In this document: positions 44,051 to 52,272 of the stretch, piece after piece
How positions within the stretch are numbered: position 1 is the first letter of the stretch
Layout: the number at the start of each line of letters is the position of its first letter
Origin: Granulicella aggregans
GTDB taxonomy: Bacteria; Acidobacteriota; Terriglobia; Terriglobales; Acidobacteriaceae
Assembly (NCBI RefSeq): GCF_014203275.1
Contig: NZ_JACHIP010000009.1
Coordinates: forward strand, 1 to 64,000
DNA: 64,000 bases
Direction: 5' to 3'
Program-made: the position numbers and the translations under genes
The notes under the pieces: model-generated
What the model was told of the DNA's origin: nothing
What the model saw: the letters and a program-made list of their open reading frames with translations, nothing else
Databases searched by the model: none

Positions 44051-44313
44051 TAGAATGCAAACACGTTTGGAACTACATCTCCGACTATCTCGACGATTCA
44101 CTACCTGCTGAGACCAGAGAATTGGTACAGCGGCATCTGGAACACTGTGAGATATGTTCCGCCATCCTCGACTCCACGCGCAATATCGTGGTGCTCACCG
44201 GAGATGACCGGGTCTTTGAGTTGCCCATCGGCTTCAGCGAGCGTCTTCTTCGAAGGCTGGCGAAGGAAATCGGAACGGGTTCGTCAATGCCTCGTGAGAA
44301 TCCAGCGGACTAG
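44044..44313 (+). CDS. Zinc-finger (zf-HC2) anti-sigma factor
   Basis: 89 residues from a GTG at 44044 with AAGGAGG 7 bases upstream, overlapping the sigma stop. The N-terminus ECKHVWNYISDYLDDSLP followed by HLEHCEICSAIL gives the H-x3-C-x2-C zinc site of ZAS-type anti-sigma factors. No transmembrane helix follows; the short C-terminal half has LPIGFSERLLRRLAKEI. A soluble ZAS protein usually responds to oxidation of its zinc cysteines. It would hold the upstream sigma factor inactive. Confidence 0.82.
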   Translation: MVIECKHVWNYISDYLDDSLPAETRELVQRHLEHCEICSAILDSTRNIVVLTGDDRVFELPIGFSERLLRRLAKEIGTGSSMPRENPAD

Positions 44314-44753
44314 ATGGAGGCATGCAGCCGAAGGTGAAACGCCCATTCAACACAGACAAGCAGCAAGGTGAGCACGGCGAGCCCGATCTGTATCAGTTCT
44401 GAGCGCTTTTTTTCGGGAGTGACTGGTCCAACTCGCCACTGAGAGGAAGGGCGAGCGCGCAGCGATCGTACACGCCAAATCGCGTATAGGTTGATGAGCG
44501 ACCCGGCAACCGCAAGCAACTCCATAGGAATTCGTATTGCTTCACCATGAATGGACGCGATCAAACGTAGACCGGTCGTCGCCGCTGCTAGCGAGCCGAT
44601 TCCAATGAGGAGCCGAAGGCCACTGACGGCCATTAAGGCGGTGCATGCACTCTGAAGCAAAATGAAGAGCAGGCTGGTGAGTCCGAGAATCCAGGAACGG
44701 CGCTGCACGGCGTTACGTGGGTGAGTCGCGACGGGCATTTCCTGTTTGAGCAA
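44310..44753 (-). CDS. Small membrane protein, four predicted helices
   Basis: 147 residues. Hydrophobic segments: WILGLTSLLFILLQSACTAL, LRLLIGIGSLAAATTGLRLI, ELLAVAGSLINLYAIWRV and IQIGLAVLTLLLVCVEWAFH. No motif or known family. It is convergent with the anti-sigma gene and overlaps its last bases. The gene ends within that overlap, so I keep it as a probable, not certain, gene. Nothing suggests a role. Confidence 0.5.
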   Translation of the reverse strand: MLKQEMPVATHPRNAVQRRSWILGLTSLLFILLQSACTALMAVSGLRLLIGIGSLAAATTGLRLIASIHGEAIRIPMELLAVAGSLINLYAIWRVRSLRARPSSQWRVGPVTPEKKRSELIQIGLAVLTLLLVCVEWAFHLRLHASI

Positions 44754-44939
44754 GGTAGTTCTCCAATCAGCATGCTAATTGTTTTCGCCAGCCTTGGGCT
44801 CGTCCGCTGAAAGATTTGGCTTCGACGCAGAGGTTCCCGTCTCATGCCGCGCGTCTGATCTATGCTTAAGATCGAAGCGCTCTGCAAGCCTGCTACCCTC
44901 AACTTTCAAGGTACGTTCAAACACAGGCTGGCAAGAAGA

Positions 44940-45905
44940 ATGCAAAGTAATGAAGAAAGCCAGAGCACACGAGTAGCGATTGTGCAGGCGTCGCCCCACC
45001 CATCCGATCTCGCCAGTGGTTTACGTAAGGCGTTAGCCTTGGTCGAAGAAGCGGCAGAGCACGGTGCCCAGATCATTTGTTTCGCGGAAACATTTCTGCC
45101 CGGCTATCCGGCTTGGCTTGACTTCTGCCCAGGTGCGGCTCTCTGGAACCACGCACCAGTGAAAGAGGTCTTTGCAGCATTACGAGCGAATAGCGTGGTG
45201 GTGCCCGGCAAGGAAACTCAGGCGCTTGGCGAAGCCGCAGCCCGGTTGCGAGTCGGCATCGTGATGGGGATCAGCGAACGCGTTCGCGATGCGCCCGGTC
45301 ACGGTACGCTGTTCAACAGCATGCTGTACTTCGCGGAGGAAGGGCGCCTGGTCAATCATCACCGGAAGCTGATTCCCACCTATTCAGAACGGATGGTGTG
45401 GGGACAGGGAGATGCGGCAGGCCTGCGCATCGCGAAGGTGCACAACTTGAATTTGGGTGGCGCGATCTGTTGGGAACACTGGATGCCCCTGACAAGGCAG
45501 CATCTACACAATGCTGGAGAACAGATTCATATTGCCGTGTGGCCGACGGTGCACGAGATGCATCAGATCGCGAGCAGGCACTACGCTTTCGAAGGACGGT
45601 GCTTTGTGCTCGCGGCGGGGCAAATCATGAAAGCCAGTGACTTGCCCATCGCTCTTGCGCCGCTGGAAACGCTGGATCCGCAAAGTCTGATTGAGAGAGG
45701 CGGCTCAGCCATCATCGCGCCAGACGGACGATATCTCGCAGGTCCGGTGTTCGATGAGGAGGTCATCCTTTATGCGACGCTTGATCTGCAGGAGATTGAA
45801 AGAGAATTGATGACCATGGATGTCAGCGGACACTATTCGCGGCCCGACATCTTTCGATTGCAGGTTACGGCATCTGATCGCGGTAACGATGTCAATGGCA
45901 AGTAG
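44940..45905 (+). CDS. Nitrilase-family carbon-nitrogen hydrolase
   Basis: 321 residues from the ATG at 44940; an upstream ATG at 44862 would add 26 residues with no family character. The catalytic triad is visible: Glu in IICFAETFLPGYPAW, Lys in HHRKLIPTYSERMVWG, Cys in LGGAICWEHWMPLTR (CWEHWMP motif). HIAVWPTVHEM and ASRHYAFEGRCFVLAAGQIM complete the true-nitrilase pattern. It converts nitriles to acids plus ammonia. Stands alone; the convergent neighbour is a pseudogene. Confidence 0.85.
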   Translation: MQSNEESQSTRVAIVQASPHPSDLASGLRKALALVEEAAEHGAQIICFAETFLPGYPAWLDFCPGAALWNHAPVKEVFAALRANSVVVPGKETQALGEAAARLRVGIVMGISERVRDAPGHGTLFNSMLYFAEEGRLVNHHRKLIPTYSERMVWGQGDAAGLRIAKVHNLNLGGAICWEHWMPLTRQHLHNAGEQIHIAVWPTVHEMHQIASRHYAFEGRCFVLAAGQIMKASDLPIALAPLETLDPQSLIERGGSAIIAPDGRYLAGPVFDEEVILYATLDLQEIERELMTMDVSGHYSRPDIFRLQVTASDRGNDVNGK

Positions 45906-45918
45906 CTTGATGTGCCCA

Positions 45919-46721
45919 TCAGATTGGCTTTGTGTCGATACCGGCAACCGCGCCGGCACTTCCTTGCTGCGCAAACAGAACGAGGTGATGGCCGGTGGCT
46001 TTATCAGAAAGAAAGGGGGCAAAGGCAGCGTCATGGACCGCTGCTCCACCTCGTGTAGCGAACCCAAGGGGACGAGAGCACGCGCCACTGCAACGTGAGT
46101 GAGGTTGCGGCCTGAATTATCGCCGCGAAGCACGCTGGACTGATCCAAATCATCCGCCAGCACAGCTACCAACCGCAGTTAACCCTTCGCGGGAATGTCC
46201 GACGCCGTGTAAATGAAGATGACGCTCTTGTCCCTGAGCTCGGCAGAGTCGATGCGCAGCAATATCTGCTTGCGTTCCAATTCCGTCTTTAGCGCAGCCT
46301 GCAGGGCGCGACCGTCGCTGCCGAAGAACTGCTCCCGGCGGACTACCACCATCTGTGTCGTGTAGACGCTGTCGAGAGCAAAATGACTGCCGTAGTCGTT
46401 CTGACGACCCGTGTAAAGGTCAGAGGAAAAGGGATCCTTCCATGCAAGATGATTCCAGTAGCTGACGTGCTCACTGATGCCCACAATCAACTGTCCGTCA
46501 ACCGATTTGCGGCCATTAACCTGGCTCAGCAATTGATCGGCCGGTGGGCAATCCGAGCACCCTTCCGAGGTGAAGAGTACAAGCAGTACAGCTGTAGGAT
46601 GTTCCGCAGCAGGCCGTGCCGGCTTTGCTTGCTCTTGAGCTTGACACGGGGTACAGGCTGCGACCACCGCAAGAATGAGTGAACCGACCAATGTGAAACG
46701 GCATTGTTTTAGGAATCGCAA
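45919..46721 (-). pseudogene. DUF1223 (thioredoxin-fold) protein with nonsense and frameshift
   Basis: The first 180 codons are good: signal peptide MRFLKQCRFTLVGSLILAVV, then LLVLFTSEGCSDCPPADQLL with the CxxC site, GISEHVSYWNHLAWKDPF, VVVRREQFFGSDGRAL. An in-frame TAA at 46179 interrupts after ASDIPAKG. Beyond it the same frame continues LVAVLADDLDQSSVLRGDNS and VAVARALVPLG, then after a frameshift near 46000 FLSDKATGHHLVLFAQQGSA and GIDTKPI with a stop at 45919. The full protein would be about 265 residues, normal for DUF1223. One nonsense and one indel make it a pseudogene. Confidence 0.8.
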
Positions 46722-47163
46722 TTGCTACTCTGAAGCAGGCTTGGAGAAGCATTGACAGCAACTTCCCTTAGAAAGTCGATCTAGGCTCCGGGTTGAGACA
46801 GGGCCGTGAGTACTGCGGATTTGGTCAGCAACTCAGGCAAAACCTGCACCCGGCCGCCAGGAGCCGCAGGGTAAATGACGTACGTCTTGAGGTAAGTGGA
46901 AGGTCGATTCCCGGGAACTTCACGCGCGCAGACTTCGCGGCAAACCAGCCAACGACCATGGCCCTAAATACGGTCTGGGAACTTCCACTTGCACGTGCAG
47001 CAAACACGAAGCAACTGTGCCGCACGAATCTCATAGTCTCTCTCCACTCTGACGAATCTTCAGAGGCCCATTTATAAGGCATGTATCTGACGTGATTGGC
47101 GACAATTAGAACTCCCGGTCGTGTTGCCTCAAATAGAAATGTTACCGGAAAGAGTACCAGCAT
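46722..47163. other. Non-coding or degenerate region
   Basis: The minus strand around 46781-46880 reads TYVIYPAAPGGRVQVLPELL then TKSAVLTALSQPGA before a TAG. This looks like the C-terminus of a real protein I cannot name; its upstream part is in another frame. No intact gene is supported. A remnant is the best reading. Confidence 0.3.
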
Positions 47164-47177
47164 TTAGATTGAATTTG

Positions 47178-47249
47178 GCGGTGGCTTGAGCCGTAAGGAA
47201 GCGCGGGTGAGCGTAGCGAGGCAAGCGGGCTGGAGGCTCAAGCCACCGC
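47178..47249. repeat. Long inverted repeat (15-bp arms, about 42-base loop)
   Basis: GCGGTGGCTTGAGCC at 47178-47192 is perfectly complementary to 47235-47249. The loop holds GC-rich bases with a second partial inverted pair. It resembles an IS end or a mobile palindromic element; it sits just past a transposase remnant. No protein is encoded. Confidence 0.6.
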
Positions 47250-47289
47250 GTAGCCCGCGTCACAATGCTGCGGCGGTACCGTAAACCAG

Positions 47290-47565
47290 CTACTGAACCA
47301 CACGTGTTCTCCTTACCCGTACCCTGCGCTGTAGGGTACGCAATTGACCGTCTGAAAACACGCCGTATCGAGAGGCCTGTAGCCGCTTGAGCATCTCTTT
47401 GGCATCCAGATCCGGCTTCTCCTCCAGCCATCCCAGCAGAACCGGCCAGACCTCCGCAAATGGATCGAGCCGTGTACGCCAAGCCCGTCCCTGCCTCGAT
47501 TCCTGACGATGAGTCGGCCGCACTTCACCCGAGCGCCACGCACTCGAGAGACCGCCCACGAATGA
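47290..47565 (-). mobile_element. Transposase fragment (IS21/IstA-like)
   Basis: The minus-strand frame reads WRTRLDPFAEVWPVLLGWLE then EKPDLDAKEMLKRLQASRYG and FSDGQLRTLQRRVRVRR, close to the linker of IstA-like DDE transposases (DPFEAVWxEVxxWLE, FPDGQLRTLQRRV). The catalytic part is missing. Upstream it runs into an SMR-transporter tail, so the frame as a whole is a chimera of two fragments. Confidence 0.55.
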
Positions 47566-47690
47566 GACAATGTCGGGCGGCACCAGCTTCAGACCGATCG
47601 CACAGCCGATGATTCCCATAATCAACAAAGCGCGAAGGACGGTTGCAGGCTTATGGAAACCAGATCATCCCAATCCCCTGAAAATCTCTT
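47566..47690 (-). pseudogene. C-terminal fragment of a SugE-like SMR transporter
   Basis: Pieces in two frames read GIGMIWF and KPATVLRALLIMGIIGCAIG then LKLVPP. The intact SMR protein at 49732-50052 has GMIWFGEPANVPRVLLIVGV and GCAIGLKF at the same place, so this is a second, broken copy. The N-terminal three helices are missing. Confidence 0.6.
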
Positions 47691-47899
47691 TCTGTGAGCC
47701 TACTAGGGCAGATCGATTGCTGAGAAAGGTGGTCCGTATAGCTCAGGTCAGCTCATGAATGCGGAGTAGCCTGATCAGTAGCAATGTTGGTCGCGTAGAG
47801 CATTCAGCAAGACCGGCAGCGCAGTGGGCGTGCGTAAAACTTTCACGTCAACCGCAAGCAGCAAAGTAACGCACCACCCGATTCACAAGGAGAATCACG

Positions 47900-48403
47900 A
47901 TGTCACTTGAAATCGATGTTCGCTATCTGCTCGACCGGATCGAAATTCAAGACAAGGTCGCCCTGTACGGCCTGGGACAGGACTTTCATCAGGCCGATGC
48001 CGAGAACAAGAACATCCTCGAACAATGGTCGGAGCTGTTCACGCCCGACGCACGCATCGATATCACGGATCTCGGCATGGGAGAGTATGGGCTCACACAA
48101 TATGCCGAGGTGATGCGCGGCAAGGGTTTGAAGGGCGGCGGTCTTGAAGTGTCCTTCAAGGCGTGGCAGCATATCGAAGGCCATGCAACGGTGAAGATTG
48201 ATGGCGATACCGCGACGTCCGTCGCATTGCATTTCCACTCGCATGAAGCACGCGACGGTGTTCGCAACCTGATCGACGCCGGTTACTGGTATGACACCTG
48301 GGTTCGCACCCCGGGCGGTTGGCGCATCAAGACCCGCAGGCACAAGCCGTGCTACACGAATACCTATCCGGTGGTGGCTGGCCCTCCCTTTCTTGACGTG
48401 TAG
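47900..48403 (+). CDS. SnoaL-like (NTF2-fold) protein
   Basis: 167 residues with an AAGGAGA ribosome site 7 bases before ATG. DVRYLLDRIEIQDKVALYGL, WSELFTPDARIDITDL, WQHIEGHATVKIDGDTATSV, ALHFHSHEARDGVRNLIDAG and YWYDTWVRTPGGWRIKTRRH fit the SnoaL_4 group (NTF2-like, ring-hydroxylating dioxygenase beta-like). The group includes hydratases and isomerases; the substrate is not readable. Intact and well spaced. Confidence 0.78.
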   Translation: MSLEIDVRYLLDRIEIQDKVALYGLGQDFHQADAENKNILEQWSELFTPDARIDITDLGMGEYGLTQYAEVMRGKGLKGGGLEVSFKAWQHIEGHATVKIDGDTATSVALHFHSHEARDGVRNLIDAGYWYDTWVRTPGGWRIKTRRHKPCYTNTYPVVAGPPFLDV

Positions 48404-48698
48404 ATCACGGCGCCGGTCGCATTGTGCGACCGGGCGCTACGCTGCATCACGAATTCCGCCTTCAAACCTGCAGTCGTACGCCAGCGATCTCATCGGCAGT
48501 TCGGGCCAACTTTATGAGGCACGTTTATCGTTGCCTGTAGCTGGATGAGTGGCTTGCCTTAACAGACCGGCCATGGCTGCGTAGGTAACTTTCGACGGCT
48601 TTGTGCGTGGTGCACCGTCGCGAGCAAGGGTGGACATTGCTTGAATCAGGACCACTACGTAACTTACCATCACTCCTGCGTCTACGTTCTGGCTTGCT
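48404..48698. other. Short convergent intergenic region
   Basis: 295 bases between the SnoaL-like gene and the DUF417 gene. I see no gene, long repeat or clear terminator in it. Confidence 0.3.
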
Positions 48699-49214
48699 CT
48701 ATGTTTTCAGACGGCTCCGACGATCACTCACAGCCGTCCATGCCTCGCCAAACGACCAGACCGCGGCCCCCAGCAGCACGATGTCCTTGATAAGGAACTC
48801 ACCGACAGCAGCCGAGGGAGCAGGAAACCCGCCCAGGCTCGCGTCCCAGGCCACACGTTGGAAGAGAAAAGTAAGCGTCGTCAGGAACATGCCGATGCCA
48901 CCGGCACTCCCAATCAGACACGCCCTTGCGGAGACAGGTCGCAGAGCGATCAGACATGCGATTGCGAGTTCGACCAGCCCCAGACACCGCGAGAAGGAAC
49001 CCACACTGAGGAAATGATAGGCCCATCCCAGCAAAGGGCTACCGGTGACCAGCGGCTTGATTCCTTCAGCTTCGACGATGGTGAACTTCATGATCGCAAA
49101 CCAGGCGATGACAAGGACGAGCCCATAGCGGACGATCGTCTCTCCGGCTCTCTCGGCGGTAATTGGTGTGACTCCAAGGACGGGGGCGGGGGCAGCAGCG
49201 GCGACGGACGTCAT
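48699..49214 (-). CDS. DUF417 (YkgB-like) membrane protein
   Basis: 171 residues from the ATG at 49214 (AGGAG with about 8 bases). Four hydrophobic segments: YGLVLVIAWFAIMKFTIVEA, the LLGWAYHFLSVGSFSRCLGL region, LVELAIACLIALRPVSARAC, and GGIGMFLTTLTFLFQRVAW. EAEGIKPLVTGSPLLGWAYH is the diagnostic DUF417 motif. These are inner-membrane proteins of unknown function, sometimes induced by reactive chlorine. The gene follows the RidA pseudogene on the same strand. Confidence 0.78.
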   Translation of the reverse strand: MTSVAAAAPAPVLGVTPITAERAGETIVRYGLVLVIAWFAIMKFTIVEAEGIKPLVTGSPLLGWAYHFLSVGSFSRCLGLVELAIACLIALRPVSARACLIGSAGGIGMFLTTLTFLFQRVAWDASLGGFPAPSAAVGEFLIKDIVLLGAAVWSFGEAWTAVSDRRSRLKT

Positions 49215-49282
49215 TCGTTTTCTCCTGGGATACATGCAGTGGATCGTTCGTGGTTCTAACAGGTTGGCGGGGATAGCGGTCA

Positions 49283-49662
49283 TCAAGGCACGGTAGAACC
49301 AATTGCCTCGATCTCGATCATGGCCGCGGGAGTGTAGAGCGCCTTGACTTCAACGATGGAGCCCGCCGGATAAGGAAGACGGAAGAACTTCCGTCGAAGC
49401 ACGACAACCTGCTCAAAATGAGCCATGTCCGTTAGAAAAATAGTGACCTTCACCACGCGGCTTAGTTCCGAGCCGCCCGCCTTCAAAGCGCGTTGCAGAT
49501 TGAGGAAAGCCTGTTCGCCCTGCGCCCAAAAGCCATCCTCGACGATCTTTCCACCTTCGTCATATCCTGCCCAGAGATGAAAACCAGTTCACCAACGCGG
49601 ATTCCCTGCGAGAGCAGAAACGGTTCATACGGGTCGGGTTTGGTGATGACGCGTTCAAGCAT
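49283..49662 (-). pseudogene. RidA/YjgF-family protein, frameshifted
   Basis: The first frame starts MLERVITKPDPYEPFLLSQG and has GELVFISGQ. After a one-base change near 49565 the reading continues AGYDEGGKIVEDGFWAQGEQ, AFLNLQRALKAGGSELSRVV and KVTIFLTDMAHFEQVV, ending at 49283 after EIEAIGSTVP. One indel repairs it. An intact RidA lies at 40222-40605, but the two are only distant paralogs. Confidence 0.72.
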
Positions 49663-49731
49663 GTGCACTCCAGTCAACATCGTGCGGCATCAGCGAAGGG
49701 TGAGACCGAACCAGCCCCGGAATCGCACATC

Positions 49732-50052
49732 CTACTTACCAGCGGTGAACTTGAGGCCGATCGCACAGCCCACCACTCCCACAATCAGCAGCACCCGGGG
49801 AACGTTTGCAGGCTCTCCAAACCAGATCATCCCAATCACGACTGTTCCCACGGCACCTGTCCCCGTCCAGATGGCATACGCCGTGCCAAGTGGAATGCTG
49901 TTATTTGCGAGTTCGAGAAAGAGCAGGCTGAGCGAGACACAAACCAGAAAACCCACTGTCGCCCACAAGTTCTTGAAGTGGTCGACAAACCGTAACGTCG
50001 TGGTAAAGCAAACTTCAAAGACACCAGCCAGCGCGAGATAAAGCCATGCCAT
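49732..50052 (-). CDS. SugE/Gdx-like small multidrug resistance transporter
   Basis: 106 residues from the ATG at 50052. Four helices: AWLYLALAGVFEVCFTTTLR (the conserved Glu of helix 1), LWATVGFLVCVSLSLLFLEL, IPLGTAYAIWTGTGAVGTVV and VLLIVGVVGCAIGLKF. The PLGTAYAIWTGTGA motif marks the SugE/Gdx branch, which exports guanidinium or quaternary ammonium ions as a dual-topology dimer. No guanidine riboswitch is recognisable upstream. A broken paralog is at 47566-47690. Confidence 0.78.
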   Translation of the reverse strand: MAWLYLALAGVFEVCFTTTLRFVDHFKNLWATVGFLVCVSLSLLFLELANNSIPLGTAYAIWTGTGAVGTVVIGMIWFGEPANVPRVLLIVGVVGCAIGLKFTAGK

Positions 50053-50354
50053 TCGGTTCAACTCCGAAGCTACCCAGATATCGGTATCTCGTCTGAAGCG
50101 TACGTGAAGCCTCGGCTCCACGATGTTCCATCTAGCTCACCTTTTATAGGGCCGGTGCGCTTCTAACAGCGGAACTGGAGTTCAGAGCACAGACAGTGGG
50201 TCCCGGAATGTCGCAATCGCGGAAGTTTGCCGGCCCAAGTGGGCATTCGGGGCGGTCGCGGTCACTGACTGGCTTCAGCGGCGATTCTAGGGAACTGATC
50301 TGATACGTTGTTCACTCACTTTCGCGTTGCTTCGTACTAGCGGGGTTGATACAC
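50053..50354. other. Divergent intergenic region
   Basis: About 300 bases between the SMR gene and the alcohol-dehydrogenase pseudogene. I see no gene or clear promoter. Confidence 0.3.
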
Positions 50355-51140
50355 ATGAAGGCATGGCTGCTCGACGACTTTGAACTGGATAACCTGCGAC
50401 TAGGCGAAGGCCCACACCGACACCGAAGGACGATGAAGTTCTAATCAAGGTCTCGGGCTGTTTCGCTGAACTTCCGAGATAAAGCAATCATGGACGGCAT
50501 TTACAAGCCGTAAATGATCCCCAAGCCCCTAATTCCGGTCTCGGATGCAGTGGGCGTTGTCGTTGCGGTTGGCAAGAGTGTCACTCGCCTGAAAGAGGGT
50601 GATCGGGGCAACTCTCACCTGTACTCCCATTGGGTGGATGGCCTTCCAGAGCCGAATGAGCCAGACTTTTGCTACGGCGCTCCGCTACCCGGCGGGCTGG
50701 CGGAATACATGACCTTCTATGCGGAAAGTGTGGTCAAGGCACCAGACGCCATGACCGACGAAGAAGCGTCCACGCTGCCCATGGCCGCCCTGACCGCGCG
50801 GTACGCCATGATGGATTATGGTCAGCTTCAACCGGGCCAGATCGTGCTTGTGCATGGCACAGGCGGCGTTTCCGTCCTTGCCGCGCAGATCGCCTCGGCC
50901 TTCGGTGCGAAGGTCATTGCCACTTCGAGCAAGGAAGAAAACCTCACCAAGATGAAGGCGCTCGGAGTCTGGGGGGGATCAACTACATCAATCATCCTAA
51001 CTGGGAAAAGGTGGCTCTGGAATTAACAGAAGGCAACGGTGTCAACCAATTGCTCGATGTTGTCGGCGGCGACGGCTTGAACCAGTCGGTCAAGGCGACC
51101 CGCGTCGGAGGTCACATCTCGCAGATTGGGTTTCTTCAAG
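50355..51140 (+). pseudogene. Zinc-independent alcohol dehydrogenase/quinone reductase family pseudogene
   Basis: Starts MKAWLLDDFELDNLRL, then (after shifts near 50407 and 50455) DEVLIKVS and FRDKAIMDGIYKP. A TAA at 50512 interrupts where the family has GIYKPEMIPK. The frame then continues IPVSDAVGVVVAVGKSVTRL, then LPGGLAEYMTFYAESVVKAP, EEASTLPMAALTARYAMMDY and VLVHGTGGVSVLAAQIASAF (the nucleotide-binding site). Near 50972 another shift leads to GGINYINHPNWEKVALELTE, LLDVVGGDGLNQSVKATRVG and QIGFLQG. The last ~70 residues are missing. At least three indels and one nonsense. Confidence 0.75.
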
Positions 51141-51143
51141 GGG

Positions 51144-51239
51144 ATGAAGGTCTGGAGGATCGCGAAGCTGATCGGAAACGGCCCTCACCCTCTCAACCCT
51201 CTTTCTGATCCGGATCCCGTCCGAGTAACCCTGTTTTAG
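51144..51239 (+). pseudogene. SRAP (YedK-like) C-terminal tail fragment
   Basis: 31 codons reading MKVWRIAKLIGNGPHPLNPL then SDPDPVRVTLF and TAG. This aligns with the end of the SRAP gene at 5053 (MKAWKIAKLNGNGPHLLDPL, then PEPPQAPLTLF), except that the other copy has TGG in place of this stop. The rest of the gene is replaced by the alcohol-dehydrogenase remnant. Confidence 0.7.
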
Positions 51240-51385
51240 GGCGAGTAATTTCGTACGGAATTCGAAATCGCGGTCCGTCCAAGTTCTTACTCCTGAAACT
51301 TTGCGGACGTGTCCAAAACAGGACGGCTTTTCTGATGCTTCGCTGACACACTTGAAGATGTACCTTCGGTGTGGAAACCCATGAC

Positions 51386-52231
51386 ATGCCTGAAACTACT
51401 GACACGCGTCTTCTTCTCGTTGATGACGACAACGACTTGCGCGAAACACTTTGCACGATCCTCGAACACGGAGGGTTTGAAGTGCGCTCGGCCGCAAACG
51501 TCAATGAAGCGTTGAAATTGATCGGCTCAGAGCAATTTGACGTTTTGGTGAGTGATTTACATATGCCCCACGACGGAGATGGTCTGACGGTAGTGAGCGC
51601 GATGCGCCACGCGAACCCTAAAGCAGTCACCATCATCTTCAGCGCACATCCAGAGATGAAGGCGGCTGCGGCAGCGATCCTGGCACAGACTGACGACATA
51701 CTCGTTAAGCCACAAGCCGTAGGCAACCTTGTGGCTCTGATCAGGTCGAAGATGAAGACTGGGACTGGTCCCGCGCGTGTAGTGAGCAGCATTGCGACGA
51801 TTCTCGAAGAGGAGACTCAAGCGACGATAAAAGATTGGCTCGTTCGTATCGATGCCGATCGCCTCGTTATATCGATTCCCATGGACAATGTGAAGCGTGC
51901 GGCGCACCTTCCGCAGCTATTTTCAGATCTCGTATCCCGTCTCAGAAGCCCACTTGCCTTGGGCAGCCGCGCCTTGGTATCACCGGCGGCTGCGAAGCAT
52001 GGTCTCTTGCGAAGGGAACAGGGCTATACAGCCGCGATGATGGTCGAAGAGTCGCGGATGCTGCAAGTAAGCATCTTTCAAACCTTGCAGAACAACTTGC
52101 ACAGAGTGAATTTCAGCTTAGTTTTGGTCGGAGTCATGGCCATCGCGGACGAGGTGGATTCCCAGCTAGCGCAAGCGATGACCAGCTATGTCGCGGAGTC
52201 GAAAGTGGATTCCGAACCTATTCTGGCATAA
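51386..52231 (+). CDS. Response regulator with RsbRD_N-like C-terminal domain
   Basis: 281 residues. A receiver domain (RLLLVDDDNDLRETLCTILE, FDVLVSDLHMPHDGDG with the phosphoacceptor Asp, TIIFSAHPE, ILVKPQA) is followed by about 150 helical residues: ILEEETQATIKDWLVRIDAD, LPQLFSDLVSRLRSP, KHGLLRREQGYTAAMMVEES and RMLQVSIFQTLQNNLHRV. The latter matches the pattern of RsbRD_N-like domains found in RsbR-type and kinase sensors. It has no DNA-binding or enzymatic domain, so it probably works by protein binding. I took the ATG; a GTG at 51371 is also possible. It heads the signalling island. Confidence 0.72.
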   Translation: MPETTDTRLLLVDDDNDLRETLCTILEHGGFEVRSAANVNEALKLIGSEQFDVLVSDLHMPHDGDGLTVVSAMRHANPKAVTIIFSAHPEMKAAAAAILAQTDDILVKPQAVGNLVALIRSKMKTGTGPARVVSSIATILEEETQATIKDWLVRIDADRLVISIPMDNVKRAAHLPQLFSDLVSRLRSPLALGSRALVSPAAAKHGLLRREQGYTAAMMVEESRMLQVSIFQTLQNNLHRVNFSLVLVGVMAIADEVDSQLAQAMTSYVAESKVDSEPILA

Positions 52232-52272
52232 AGAAAAACAAACCGAAAAGGACACGGTTCGAATCCTGGCGC

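Noticed and set aside
46825..47163. A 112-codon minus-strand frame
   Set aside because: Only a different frame in this region gives a protein-like C-terminus, so this one is probably accidental.
49732..50354. Guanidine riboswitch upstream of the SugE-like gene
   Set aside because: I could not find the conserved ACGR-containing hairpins of the guanidine-II class or another recognisable class in the leader.
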